From assembly GCF_014529535.1 (NCBI RefSeq), contig NW_023504022.1, positions 5,383,132 through 5,447,131 of the forward strand: a DNA stretch of 64,000 nucleotides, read 5' to 3'. The position numbers and the translations under genes are program-made. Positions 37,963 to 53,221 of the stretch are shown in pieces. How positions within the stretch are numbered: position 1 is the stretch's first letter; the number at the start of each line of letters is the position of its first letter. Below the pieces are notes generated by a model. That model was not told the DNA's origin, ran no database searches, and worked only from the letters and a program-made list of their open reading frames with translations. Source of the stretch: Bradysia coprophila (Eukaryota; Arthropoda; Insecta; Diptera; Sciaridae).

Positions 37963-39099
37963 TAGGGATGGGAGGCGTTCAAAATTATCGATAATATCAA
38001 TCGAAAGAAATTATCGATAATCGATTAATCATATCGTTATCGATAATTTAATAATTATCGATAATTATCAAAATATCGAAATTCGATAATTATCAAAATA
38101 TCGATATTTTGATATTTATCTGAAAATTCATGATAATATACCGATATTGTTGGAAGAAACAAAGTAGCATGATCTACTGGAAATGATTATCTATCTATCA
38201 TACATAGTAGACCTAAGCTAAATTCTGAATCTACGTTGTCATTATTAAAATTATTTCGGTCCAACAACATCGTTCGTATATTTATCCGTCCTCAGTTTCC
38301 AACAGGTTATGGGCCCAGTCGCGTTTAATAATATCGTGTGCGGGAAACGAATAAGTATAATTGCCAAACGTAATTTTGCATAGCGGCATAGCAAGACATT
38401 GCAGCATAGCAAGACATTGCGGCATAGCAAGACATTGCGACATAGCAAGACATTGGGGCATATCAAGACATTGCGGCATAGCAAGACATTGCGGCATAGC
38501 AAGACATTGCGGCATAGCAAGACATTGCGGCATAGCAAGACATAGCTGCATACCAGCGTAGTCCGGCATAGCAGCGTCGTCTGGCATAGCAGCGTAGTCT
38601 TGCATAGCAACGTAGTCCGGCATAGCAGCGTAGTAAAGTATTGTTTGGGCAATTACGAACGATAGTGGCAAATGAAAAGGATGAATGCTTCATATTTTTA
38701 AGGAGGAGCATGGATTATGCAACTTTGAGGAGGAGTGTTGGAAGAAACAAAGTAGCATGATCTACTGGAAATGATTATCTATCTATCATACATAGTAGAC
38801 CTAAGCTAAATTCTGAATCTACGTTGTCATTATTAAAATTATTTCGGTCCAACAACATCGTTCGTATATTTATCCGTCCTCAGTTTCCAACAGATATATC
38901 GGAATATATCGTTAAATATCGGATTTTCGGACCGAAATATCTTTATATCGAATTATCGATATTTTGATAATTATCAAAATATCAATAATTATCGATTATC
39001 GATATTTTTTTGATAATTTTCGATAAAAAAAAGTCGATAATTATCGATTATTGATAATCGATAATTATCGATAATCATTATCATTATCGCCCATGCCTA
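37963..39099. mobile_element. hAT-type MITE with ATCGAT-rich interior, split by an LTR element
   Basis: The termini TAGGGATGGG and the inverse of TAGGCATGGGCGATA are flanked by an exact 8-bp duplication TTCGTGGT (37955-37962 and 39100-39107), as made by hAT transposases. Without the inserted LTR element it would be about 387 bp. The interior is almost only TTATCGATAA-like palindromes in both orientations. Confidence 0.85.
38148..38892. mobile_element. Copia-type miniature LTR element (TRIM), looks structurally whole
   Basis: Two 157-bp LTRs (38148-38304 and 38736-38892) appear identical by eye; they begin TGTTGGAAG and end TTTCCAACA. A 5-bp target duplication GATAT flanks the element. GGTTATGGGCCCAG directly after the 5' LTR matches the copia-type primer binding site (an internal part of initiator tRNA-Met), and a purine run GAGGAGGAG precedes the 3' LTR. 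The interior has no protein frame. It holds about ten 18-bp repeats (roughly 38385-38560) and so must rely on another element for movement. Identical LTRs imply a very recent insertion, nested in the hAT-type MITE. Confidence 0.88.
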
Positions 39100-39499
39100 T
39101 TCGTGGTTTAAAATTCAGTCCACATTGAAACTAAAGACTTCTTTGACATCAGCAGTTTTACTATCGTGGTATCGGGTCTATTAAATGCACTTCAAGCATG
39201 AGTACTCTAAATAGGGTACTGAAACTTGACAGTGTGTCACATAACAGTAAAACACTGTAAAAAAACCATTTCATTCACAATAGTACTCTATTTGGCATCT
39301 GTCGACATTTGACATCGACGTCCTTTGAAGATATTTATTTCAAATCTTTCACTTCATTTGTTTTCAATTAGCTTTCCGCTATGCTAGGTCTCACCCTTTT
39401 TGTGGATCGGGCCCCTTGACTGATCAGACGTTCTTTTTTATTAATCTACTTTTTAAATCCCAATCTATGCATTTGACAATCCAAATTTGATGGTAGTGC

Positions 39500-39630
39500 T
39501 TCTTTTGCAGTCGTTTTTATCCTATTCGTAAGTGTGCCTAAAATTTGAATTTCAAGTGAACGATTCGATGAAAAAGTGAACCGAAAAATACATTTCAACG
39601 CTTCCTTGTATGAAAATGACGCTGCGAAAA
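39500..39630 (+). mobile_element. Small LINE fragment related to the 13-14 kb LINE
   Basis: About 100 bp (39530-39625) is the reverse complement of 13600-13700 with moderate identity, including 'gcctaaaatttgaatttcaagtgaacg' type sequence. It lies within the RNase H region of that LINE, here on the plus strand. Confidence 0.5.
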
Positions 39631-39984
39631 TGATAACCGATTGAATCAAATAAATAGAAACGCTTCTCACAATCCTTGTTCTTCATTCCCACAATCGGTT
39701 GAGTATTGAGAAGTCATGCCATTACGTGCCTTGCTCATTGTATACAATCTCACACGAAAGAAAAAAAAGGAATTATTGATGCCAAGGTGCGAAAGAGGTA
39801 CGAAACCCTGTTTGAATGAAAAATATTCTTCAACTTAGAAAATCACTTAACGGAAAACCTTCGTCTTTATCGAAGACTGCACGTGGATTGAACGCGATTG
39901 AACAAAAAAAAAATTTTTTCATTTTACATTTTTGTTTTGAGATAAGGGCGAATTCTTGAGATTAAGATTTTTTTGTACCAGCAA

Positions 39985-40240
39985 ATTAGATTAGATTAGA
40001 GGTGATGGATGGTCTCCCAAAAGAAAAGGACAGGAACCAAGATCCTTTGTTCCCAACTCCCCAGCCTTCACTTCTTCCTTCATGGAAATTTCCCCGTCTC
40101 CATTGTAGGAAGTCGTTAGGGCGCGATCCATCGAGCGATGGTAAATCCTCCAGTTTGAGTTAACAACACCCGAAGGTGTGAAACCTGAGGCTGGCTGTAC
40201 ACTGGCCAATCACTGGGCAAGATGTGTACATCAGTCTCGG
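39985..40240 (-). repeat. Possible LINE 3' end with GATTA tail
   Basis: The minus strand has an open stretch of about 70 codons (NSNWRIYHRSMDRALTTSYN, then GDGEISMKEEVKAGELGTKD) followed by (TCTAA)n. The combination recalls the 3' end of a retrotransposon, but I cannot assign a family. Confidence 0.3.
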
Positions 40241-40244
40241 TGAC

Positions 40245-41080
40245 CATCTATTCTGTGGAGGTGACCGTTGAGTTTACAGTGGTTCGTTGTTGGCCCAACT
40301 ATACGTCTCGATTCCGATCTCGATAGGTTTAGGTACCACTTTGATATTAGTTATCAAGAGTGGATGAGTAAATAAACTTTAAGTGCGGCTATCAACTATA
40401 AGTCGCATACGATTGGGAAAATAAACCATCATTCAATGAGACGTGACCACAAATTTTTCGACTCAGAGTAACTGTTTCTCTGCCATTCGGCGCTGGAGGT
40501 AGCGTTGGATGTGGCAGTTCGACCGAATCTCCGAGGATGATTCACTTTCTCGTCGCGGTAAACTGAAATTCTCTTCATTTTGGTTAGTTTAAAGCGGCTG
40601 TGTAGAAGCAATCATTCAGCCACCTTTGCTCTCGGTCAATCTCTGCTTTCTGTCTTTTGGCAGCGCTTCAAAGACCGGCAGAAACAATGTGTAGCATCAG
40701 TACGGCTTCTGATCGAACATTCGACATGACAGTGTGTTCGTTACAGTACAGCGAATCTCGCAGTGTAAAATCATGTCCGGAGCGATAGCGGAAGACTTGA
40801 CGCAGTCTAACCCCCAAAAAAACACGAAGAAATTTTTTTTGAGGCGCGTCAACTATAGCCGAAAATTTGAGTTTCTACCATTTGGTCTATATCCCCACAA
40901 AACCTATTTTATCATATTCTCCTTTCAACTACGAGCAAAACGAGCTATCACTCGACTATGTAGGTTTAAAATTACCGGAGATACATCGTTTTGAAATTGG
41001 TCACTTTTCATAGAAAATGCACCAAAATGACTTTTTCATTCCTAGGACCGGACTTCGTCGCACTTTTTCTCCGTCCAATA
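40245..41080. other. Intergenic DNA, no gene seen
   Basis: No exon set, RNA gene or transposon ends were recognised. Confidence 0.35.
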
Positions 41081-41086
41081 TGAAAA

Positions 41087-41213
41087 ATACTATTCGTACC
41101 ACGGACTAAAAGTCTTTTTTAGCGTATTCGATTCCAGACCTTGCCTTCGGCTCTGTCTGGAAACTTCTCACACGGTAAAAAAGACTTTTAGTCCTAGGTA
41201 CGAAATGTTCTAT
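41087..41213. repeat. 127-bp hairpin with CCTTCGGC loop
   Basis: GGACTAAAAGTCTTTTTTA pairs with TAAAAAAGACTTTTAGTCC. An inner stem, TTCCAGAC with GTCTGGAA, encloses 'cttgccttcggct'. Its loop matches that of the unrelated hairpin at 22506-22619. Confidence 0.6.
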
Positions 41214-41548
41214 TTCCAAACAATCAAAATTCTTCAACTTACTCTGTATGTTTCTGTCTATCTATCTCGGAAAGTAGTCAGCCAATCTCTATGAAATTTT
41301 GCAGGAGGCTCAGGTTGGAGCGGCTGGACATAAAAATGAAAATGTGATACGCCATTACCACAGGAAAAATCAAAATTTTGTTTTATTGGCCTCGAAGTGT
41401 GGTTTTTGAAGGTCGGGAACGCGTTTTCGGCTGTATTAAAACCTACAGGGACGTGTGACCCATCAAACGAAAGGTATTCGCCACACGAATCGAACAATTT
41501 GGAAGTTATTTATCTCGTAGGTCTGTTCCTGAACATCTGCCACTTTGC

Positions 41549-41780
41549 GACGCAATTTTTTTGGTAAAATTTTGGTTGTTTCCAGTCAACTTTTTTTTTG
41601 GTAAAAATTATTTGGCAGATGATGACGAAAACTAAGCCAGCTCGTTTGAACTAATTGGGTGTAAAATTTAATTTTTGATTAACGAAGCTAAAAGCGTCAA
41701 CTCTAGCGATATCATTCATTTTAGAAATTGTATTTCAAAGACTGCGTCACACTTTTCTCGTAGAGATTTTTGTTGGGTAT
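41549..41780. repeat. 230-bp dispersed repeat, copy 1
   Basis: Shares with 60011-60240 the phrases 'ggtaaaaattatttggcagatgatga', 'aactaagccagct.gtttgaactaattggg' and 'agcgtcaactctagcgatatc'. Both copies begin GACGCA. Copy 2 truncates the ISWI-like sequence. Confidence 0.7.
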
Positions 41781-41848
41781 ATTGTAGTCTAAATAATAAC
41801 AAAATCATTATACACATTTACAAGCAGCTCTGTTCATTTTCTTTAATT

Positions 41849-43114
41849 TCAGCTACAAATCAACTTCGAAAGCAATAACAAAACCATCCAAAATACACTC
41901 AATGTTCGGTTTACTGCACCATTTATCACATTATTTTCCATTTGTTCATACAGTGCCTGCCGTCGGAAATGCTCTTCAGCTGTCAGTGTGGCACTGTTCG
42001 ATGGATCCATGCCGTTGCACCAATCAGTGGTACAATAGCATTCTATCACGTCTCTGTAAAGATTTCTGCAAAATGACTGTTGACTCGTCACGCCTGGTAT
42101 ACCGCACGAACGTTCGTGCACAACCAACTTTCTGTCAATGACGAACTTGCAGGCTGTAATATATATAATCAAAATCAATGGCATTCAATTGACGCTCAGT
42201 CGTTCTCAGACAATTAATTTTCCGTCATCTTTTCGGACTGCAAAATTGTTCTTCTTCGATCTTCGTTCTCATATGCCCAAACATGTATACCGAAAAGGAC
42301 AATGGTAAAATCAGATGAAAAACCATCAATAAAGAATACAAACCGAAGCAATGGAACCGAGATATCAAACGGCGAGGCTGGGGTGAACTGTTCACTGTTC
42401 ACCGTGAACACGAATATGGAATGTACAAGCCTTACAGGCTCTGTTCGATAGAAAATACGTTGATAAATAAAACGTCCGCAAATGAACATGACATACGCAC
42501 ATCACAATATCCTACGAAACAACTGAGTTGCAGTGTGATCCCATTGCTTTGCGTGACATCACAAATCTCGATCAATGTTCCAAGGTTTAAAGATCATATT
42601 AATTAAATAATTTTCATAACAAACACACTATTGCGTAGCCGGATAACGCAATAGTGTTGTTTGTGATATATTCAATGGAATTCAACACCAATACACACAA
42701 CGAAAATATGCCATCAACGATGAGAAAATGTAGCGCTAATAGACAAATTCATGCGCAGAATCTGAAGACTTTCAAGAAACCACATAATCTGACTAAAACG
42801 ACTACTGACCAAAGAATAATTTCACTGACTCAAACTATTTACCAGTCCATAACATACCTGGAATATAGTTCGGATGGAATGAGCAATGTAAATCAATAAA
42901 TTGAGCATCTTTGTGTCGCGTTTCGTTTTGAAAGTTACGGTGAAGAAAACAGTCCAAATCGGATCGACATTTAAAGCAATTGATTCCTGTAAAATTGATT
43001 GTCAAATAATGCCTGTTTCTCTTGCAGACTCAAGATTTAAAATTTGTTACCTGTAGATGACGGTAGAATGGTAACGAAGATGAAGAAAATTCCGACTGAA
43101 CACTGCACATCCAT
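41849..43114 (-). CDS. Ly6/three-finger-domain GPI-anchored protein, 165 aa, three exons
   Basis: Exons are 43114-43051, 42986-42858 and 42153-41849, with GT..AG junctions and both introns in phase 1. Exon 1 encodes a signal peptide (MDVQCSVGIFFIFVTILPSS). The mature part opens INCFKC, has exactly ten cysteines (25, 28, 34, 56, 66, 81, 93, 103, 105, 110) and closes with the Ly6 signature CYCTTDWCN. A spacer and a hydrophobic C-terminus (LSVFWMVLLLLSKLICS) fit GPI anchoring. An N-glycosylation sequon NET lies at 42-44. Insect Ly6 proteins act at the cell surface in septate junctions, ion-channel regulation and membrane-protein trafficking; which applies here cannot be read from the sequence. 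Only the last exon is a long frame; the first two were found by hand. Confidence 0.88.
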
Positions 43115-43215
43115 AACTCAATTATGTTCAATGTTTACGTCTATTATGTTTCTCTATGTCTTATCGACATTGAAAACAATGAAAACTAAACATCACTGCT
43201 TGATCTTTCAAAATA

Positions 43216-43483
43216 GAGTGTTATGATCGGAGCGAGACGACCGATTATAACTTGCCTTGGGATACTTGTCAAAGTATTTCTTTCTCTTTCGTCATTACAC
43301 TCTATAGACTGTTATGATCAGAGCGAGAGAACCGAAGACTAAACTTGCCGTGGTGTACTTGTCAAAATATTGCTTTCTCTTTCAACATGTTACGTTGAGA
43401 GCGAGAGGATCGAAGACTAGTCTATTATAAGTTGTCTTGGGGTTACTTGTCAAAAAATTTCTTTCTCTTTCGTCATAACACTC
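43216..43483. mobile_element. Tandem TA-flanked MITE (about 90-bp units)
   Basis: The outer ends GAGTGTTATGA and TCATAACACTC are flanked by TA. Inside, at about 43300-43322, a TCATTACACTC/TATA/GACTGTTATGA junction shows two copies joined head to tail. A third related unit begins near 43388. The shared body is 'gagcgaga..gaccga' and 'tacttgtcaaa.tatttctttctctttc'. TA flanks suggest Tc1/mariner-type mobilisation. Confidence 0.65.
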
Positions 43484-43489
43484 TATACA

Positions 43490-45337
43490 TGATCTAATCC
43501 GTTGTCACTACACACTACTTAAACTAAGTCGAATATAGTCAGGGCGCCTCTGGTACTTTTGTCTGTTTGTTTTGCATATTTATTTTTAGTCATAAAATTT
43601 CTCTTTGTACGTGAATCACAATTCAGTCAATTATGAAATGATTCATACGAACCAGCTGTGGTCCAGACCATAACATAATAAACGTATACCTTGAAGGTAA
43701 TAATTGAATTGGATAAATTACACATTCCCTCCATCAAAGGGAAAAAAATTACTGTTGGTATGTAACTGTTTGACCGTGTAGTTCGACATTAATAAGTTTT
43801 CCATTTAATTAAGAAAAAATACTTTCAGTGCGTTGAATTCAGAGGCAAAAGGCTACCAGCCGATTGCGTGAATTCTTCTTCCGGTCACTTCTAGTTTGTT
43901 CTTTTACTGGTTCTTCCCCGCCAGTGGAACTACTTCTTTTGACAACAAACATTTTATTTAGGGCGTGTTGCCCGTTTAACGTTAGTGTTTGTTCTGATTT
44001 TATGCGGTACAATCGAACTATATTTATACCCATTTCTAAGGTTTCTCGTTGTCCTTTCATTCAATTGCACCCGTTGTTTAATTCGTTTTCGCAGAGTGAA
44101 AACACTCTTTGTGCAAGGTTGGACACAGTGGTTTGTTCGTAAAAATCACCTGCAATCAAAAGACGTAATGCCACCTGTCTAAACGAATTCACTTCGCCAT
44201 ACAGATAACATTTTTATTTAATTTATTTAATTTAATCGCCAACGGGTGGACCTTTTTGTAGAGATTGGTTTGACAGTTTTCAAACATGTTAGTGGTCGAT
44301 CAATTCAATAAAATCTAATTACTTAACCACAAGAGTGTTTACCAATGAGATCCAATAATAGGCCGGACGGATTCTTTTCGCTATTAATAAAAAAAATTAG
44401 CCGAAATATGATGATAGAGCAAATTGTACAATTTGAAATGCTCCCACCATTTGACACTTTGAACACATTTTTGTTAGGTTGAATTTTCATATACACACTG
44501 TGCAATACCGGCAATACCTTTTAGATCATTAACCAATGTTTTGAACCTGTGGCGGATGGTACATTACCGTGTCTTATTAATGTCGAATATCCTGCTACTT
44601 CTCCAAATAAATTAATAAAAATCTGATTCTTTTCGTAAAAAAAACTTTCGAACGAGTAGAATCATGTGCAAGAGCTGAAATTTTGATAACGCACCGAAAA
44701 CCTAGTCAAATAATTAATTTAATTTGAGAAGTAGATGCGTTTAACGAGCATTATCGGTATTATCCGAGACCAGCTGGTAATCGGTCAAATGAATTGGTAA
44801 TTCAAGTGGTAACCAACCAGTGTCTGCATGTTAACGTCAACTTGACAAAACCAAAAACCAAAAAATCCATTTTATTGCAGTTTATTGAGAGTACCAAAGA
44901 AGAAAGGACACTTTTTTGGGCGATTTTCATTCATTTCAATTTTTCCATCAGTCATAGACTTAAAAATAGTTTCTTTCGTTGTGCATCTGTTCGCCTTCAT
45001 ATAAATCGCCTGGTCTTCGTCTACGCAATCAGTGAATGGTCCATCGATAGTTTGCCTTTCATTCAGTAAATTGTGGTGCAAAAATATTGGTGTTCTGAAA
45101 TGTTTTGCATTCCGAGATAGTGTGTACACAAATACCAGCCGAATAATTTATTGTTTATGAATGAAACAGCAACGTAGTCTCATGCTCAATGGGTGTTCGC
45201 TTTCAATAAACAAAATACGTTTTGCAACTCGATTCGAATGTTATGGAAAAGATTAGTGCGATGCGATAAAAACAGCGAACTGTGTCGGTAGATGTGCGGA
45301 TACAAAAGGTGGACATTGTTGTCATTAAATACGATTT
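43490..45337. other. Intergenic DNA upstream of Nrk
   Basis: No coding exon was recognised; it presumably holds the Nrk 5' UTR and promoter, but no convincing TATA/Inr pair stands out. Confidence 0.35.
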
Positions 45338-49317
<3,980 letters not shown>

Positions 49318-50717
49318 TTGACCCAAAACACGATTTCACGCGGTGGACAGTGTTTGTGCACCAAGAATTGGCTAGGTGGCAGCATTTACAGTAGTTTCGC
49401 TCCTTCTTTTGTCATTTTTGTTCTTTGTGTCTGTGAATGTTCTCCGCATCGGAGTTTCTAACGTAGATGTTCCGCGAGCGTGTAAATATAAATTGTGAAG
49501 CACTTCGGTTTGACCTCACTTCGGTAGGAGCGTTTTTGTGCAGCGCATCCAATGTACTAAGGCGGATGTGTAAGCACAGCAATAGGGTAAGACACAGATC
49601 CATGCAAACTGTTTAATCCGTCTTCCACTCATGAGTCGAACCGTTCGGTTGAATGGATCCTCGCGAACAGATTGTAGTCCCATGCACATTTCACATGCTG
49701 CCATCCAGCTTTGTAAATGACTTATGCTAATTTGATCTCATTTTATTCTAGCCGTAAATTATTGTTAACAAAATCGAGCGTCGCAACATAGTTGATTTCG
49801 GGTGTGTCCGTCTGTGTGGGAGAAAATTGTTTAAAAGAAAAACAAATCTTCTAAAGAGAGATGTTCAGACGACAGACGTAGGATATGAAATTTTGAGTAT
49901 AAGCCGGAGAAAGACTGGGTGTTTCCATAGGAAATCCCAACTAAAATTTCTTCCGTAGTTTTCGTCTCCATTTTCCGTAAGTTGCCTAAAAGGCCGTAGC
50001 GTCTTAACTACGATTTTTGAGATTAAAAGCCAACGATTTCATTTTTTACACTTGGAATTAGAGCAGGAACCATTTCAAAAACTCATCAGTTCTGTTCGGC
50101 TTAACCTTGACGGCATTTCTGGATTGAAATCATCTAATTTTCATGAAGTTTCCTATACAAATCCTGGGGAAAAAAACTCGACCCATGGATCAACTCTAAA
50201 AAGAAGATAAGACGATAAGACTGCGAAAGGTATTGCAAGCTCGACATTCTTTTGATGTTGCAATTAGTCGTAAACAATTTTCTGCAATTTTTAATGAAAT
50301 TTTATTGATATGGAAACCGGAAAAAGGTTTTTCGTTTATTTAAATGTAAGAATTTTTTTTGTACCAAAAAATGTAGCAAGAAGAGAGAAGAGGAGAGAAC
50401 TTTGTTATTGAACAAATTGAAAACATCATTTTTAACCAAAAAGGAAAAAAAAAGTATTTTTAAGTTATTCGGTTGTACAATGTACATTAATATTTACTTA
50501 GTGACTGTAAGAAAAGGTATTAAAAAATGGAAAACTTGTGTGAACCGCATTTATATAATGATAATAACAATAACAACAACAAAAATTTATACAGCAAATA
50601 AACCAAACAAAACCAAAATTTATCGAAAACTTTGTCTTATTCCATCGAGTCTACAAATTGAAGAACATCTCCATACATCTCTAACAAGATCCACCCATTC
50701 CCGAAGACTATACAATC
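49318..50717. other. Nrk 3' UTR and downstream DNA
   Basis: No second gene was seen. The first good plus-strand AATAAA lies at 50597-50602, which would give a 3' UTR of about 1.3 kb; other weaker sites may be used. Confidence 0.4.
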
Positions 50718-51048
50718 AAATTCTACGCCTAAAGAAAGCAAATTTGAAGACTTTCCACACCCAAAAAAAAAAATGGAAACCCTCAATGAGTCAATGTTTC
50801 AAGAAACAGTTTGTACTACGACGCAACGTAACATTTGTTCAAATATTCTTCTATCAAATAACCATACACAACATTTACTTCGCAACAACTAACGGCAGGT
50901 GTGACTTCTTATACGTATAATGTTTACGTTTCATGATAAAACTCCTGTGATCCGTAAACAATCACATCCTGTAATGTGCATGTAACCATCAGCAAAAAAA
51001 TGAGGAAAAACATTCGAAAATTTCATTAAATTAAAATTGAAAATAACA

Positions 51049-51098
51049 AAAAATGTGGAACGCTTCACGATTTTGCGTGTCATCCTTGCGCAGGGGCC

Positions 51099-51138
<40 letters not shown>

Positions 51139-51155
51139 TCTGCCGAAGCAAGAAC
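51049..51155 (-). ncRNA. U6: U6 spliceosomal snRNA, copy 1
   Basis: The minus strand reads the full U6 RNA: it begins GTTCTTGCTTCGGCAGAAC, includes ATACAGAGAAGATTAGC (the ACAGAGA box and its helix) and AATGTGG..T-run type ending (TTCCACATTTTTT). Length is about 107 nt, as in other insects. The T run ends RNA polymerase III transcription. It functions in the catalytic core of the spliceosome. Confidence 0.97.
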
Positions 51156-51235
51156 GAATGTTAACCATTTTATCGTTGTTATATACAAAACTCGGGTAAA
51201 ATTGGTCTTAGCGAATTGTAAGAAAACTGAAAATT
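51156..51235 (-). promoter_or_regulatory. U6 pol III promoter: TATA and PSE-like element
   Basis: TATATAAC on the minus strand lies about 25-30 bp upstream of the U6 start. A conserved block around CTTACAATTCGCTAAGACC about 60 bp upstream sits where insect U6 genes carry the proximal sequence element. The block is identical in copy 2, and conservation stops just beyond it. Confidence 0.7.
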
Positions 51236-52166
51236 TGCGCCATCTATGGCTCGTCATTCGAAACGGAAAATATTTGAATTGTGACATAATATCCTTTTGT
51301 TCATTCTTCATAAGGAAAGATATGTTGAATATGCATTCGTAATTCGAAAGATTTTATTTTTCAACAGTGGCTAGAAAAACTTTGTTGTTGATGACCATTA
51401 TATCGAAATTCTATTTTGTTGAGGTGTTTAACTTCAACCAACAGATTTACCGAAAACTAAAAATATCTCTCACGAATGCACTGTGGATTAAATGATTTTG
51501 TATGCTTTAAGGCTAGCATTCGGAAGAAGTGTAACTAATAATGTTGGAAACTGGAAAATTTTGAATGAACGTCCAAACAGATCGCACTAAAAATTTCCTC
51601 ACAACAAAATGCAAACAAAACATTTCAAATATGACCTAAGACCTAATCAACCCAAACAATATAACAGCATCTGCTTTTTAACATAAATTGATCGTTCACT
51701 GTTGTTTCTGCAAAGTACATATAGCTCTACAAGTCGACACACTTCCATTCGAACAATAATAGAAAATGGGAAAATCAGACAAAAATTCTGTAAAGTAAAA
51801 CCATGTCAATAATAGCAATGTTATTGACTAGTCCTTCTTTAGTGCCTTCCAGAGGACAACATTAGTCAAATTCTACGCCTAAAGAAAGCAAATTTGAAGA
51901 CATTTTACACCCAAAAAAAGATAAACTGGAAACCCTCCATGAGTCAAGGTTTCAAGAAACAGTCTGTGCGCAACGTAATATTTATTCAAATATTCTTCTA
52001 TCACGTAAGACAACATTTACTTCGCAACCAAAGACAACATTATGTCAAAACAATTACCGGCAGGTGTTTACGTTTCATCATAAAACTGCAGTGATGAACA
52101 ATCACATCCTGTAATCAGCAAAAAAAAAATCTCAAAAATGTCATCAAATTCAAATTGAAAATAACA

Positions 52167-52216
52167 AAAAATGTGGAACGCTTCACGATTTTGCGTGTCA
52201 TCCTTGCGCAGGGGCC

Positions 52217-52256
<40 letters not shown>

Positions 52257-52273
52257 TCTGCCGAAGCAAGAAC
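52167..52273 (-). ncRNA. U6: U6 spliceosomal snRNA, copy 2
   Basis: Appears identical to copy 1 over its whole length, with the same TATA and PSE-like promoter up to about 52357. The neighbouring flanks are clearly diverged, so identity is maintained by selection or gene conversion. Confidence 0.97.
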
Positions 52274-52373
52274 GAATGTTAACCATTTTATCGTTGTTAT
52301 ATACAAAACTCGGGTAAAATTGGTCTTAGCGAATTGTAAGAAAACTGAAAATTTTTAGCCATCTATGATCTGA

Positions 52374-53147
52374 CACATAAACTAACACAAATCGAAAGCA
52401 CAAAAGCGCTCATACCAACACAATGAACGCGAAAACCAACTGTCACATCAAATATTTTCATTTTGTTTATTTATTGGATGACGATGGTGCGGCAATATTT
52501 TGGTGTGAATGTATAAAACAATGTTTATCCGAAATAAATCGGCCTGGAAAAATTGAGTTTCTTTTCTGTTACGAGTTTATTCATGCCTTCGGAACTGTGT
52601 GTATTTATGAGTGAAATGTTAATGACTAAATCCGCAGAAGCTGCCATCAAAATGTAATGCTATTCATCATTCGGGTTGAAAACTACAGGTAAAATGTGGC
52701 TGGCGGAATTTCAAGAAGTCTGTGACGATAGAAATTCGGTAGGTGTTAGGATAGCCCGAGGGACAGTCCCCAGACCAAGACCTTATTGTCATAATTTTTG
52801 TAAAAGCTGTTAGGCTGAAGGTGAGAATTGAATTTGGTTCGAGATCATATACTTCATGAAAACATGCAGTTTTTCTTATGTCAATTTATCTGTAATATGA
52901 CCTAGGTATACGTGATACTGTCCTAATTGTTGCAATTACCGAGTTGCTGTATTTAAACTTGCCAAATCAATGCAATGTAAATCAAAAACTTTCGCCGACT
53001 TCAATGAACATAAACAAATCTCTCACATTTTTACGTCTACTACATACAGCCAGCATTTGAGTGCATTGCTTGCTTACATTATACCGACGAATATACTCAC
53101 ACAAATGAATTTTAATGCGATGTGATTTTAGCTGCTTTCTTGTATCA
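52374..53147. other. Intergenic DNA between U6 and tRNA genes
   Basis: No gene was recognised. Confidence 0.35.
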
Positions 53148-53221
53148 GTTTCCGTAGTGTAGTCGGTTATCACGTCTGCCTAACACGCAGAAGGGCCCCG
53201 GTTCGAGCCCGGGCGGAAACA
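53148..53221 (+). tRNA. tRNA-Val (anticodon AAC)
   Basis: Acceptor arms GTTTCCG and CGGAAAC pair fully. The anticodon loop CTAACAC sits on a CTGC/GCAG stem, the T arm contains GGTTCGAGCCC, and the discriminator is A. There is no intron, and a T run follows for termination. Confidence 0.95.

Larger units (their letters stand above)
50718..52357. repeat. Direct duplication of the U6 snRNA cassette
   Basis: About 50718-51235 and 51871-52357 are diverged direct copies. Each contains about 330 bp of 3' flank ('caaattctacgcctaaagaaagcaaatttgaaga'-type start), the U6 gene and about 80 bp of promoter. Flanks differ by many substitutions and indels while the U6 genes and promoters are identical. Confidence 0.8.

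Noticed and set aside
38361-38711. Regular 18-bp repeats that could suggest a CRISPR-like array
   Set aside because: No unique spacers; the repeats are contiguous and lie within a small LTR element of a eukaryote.
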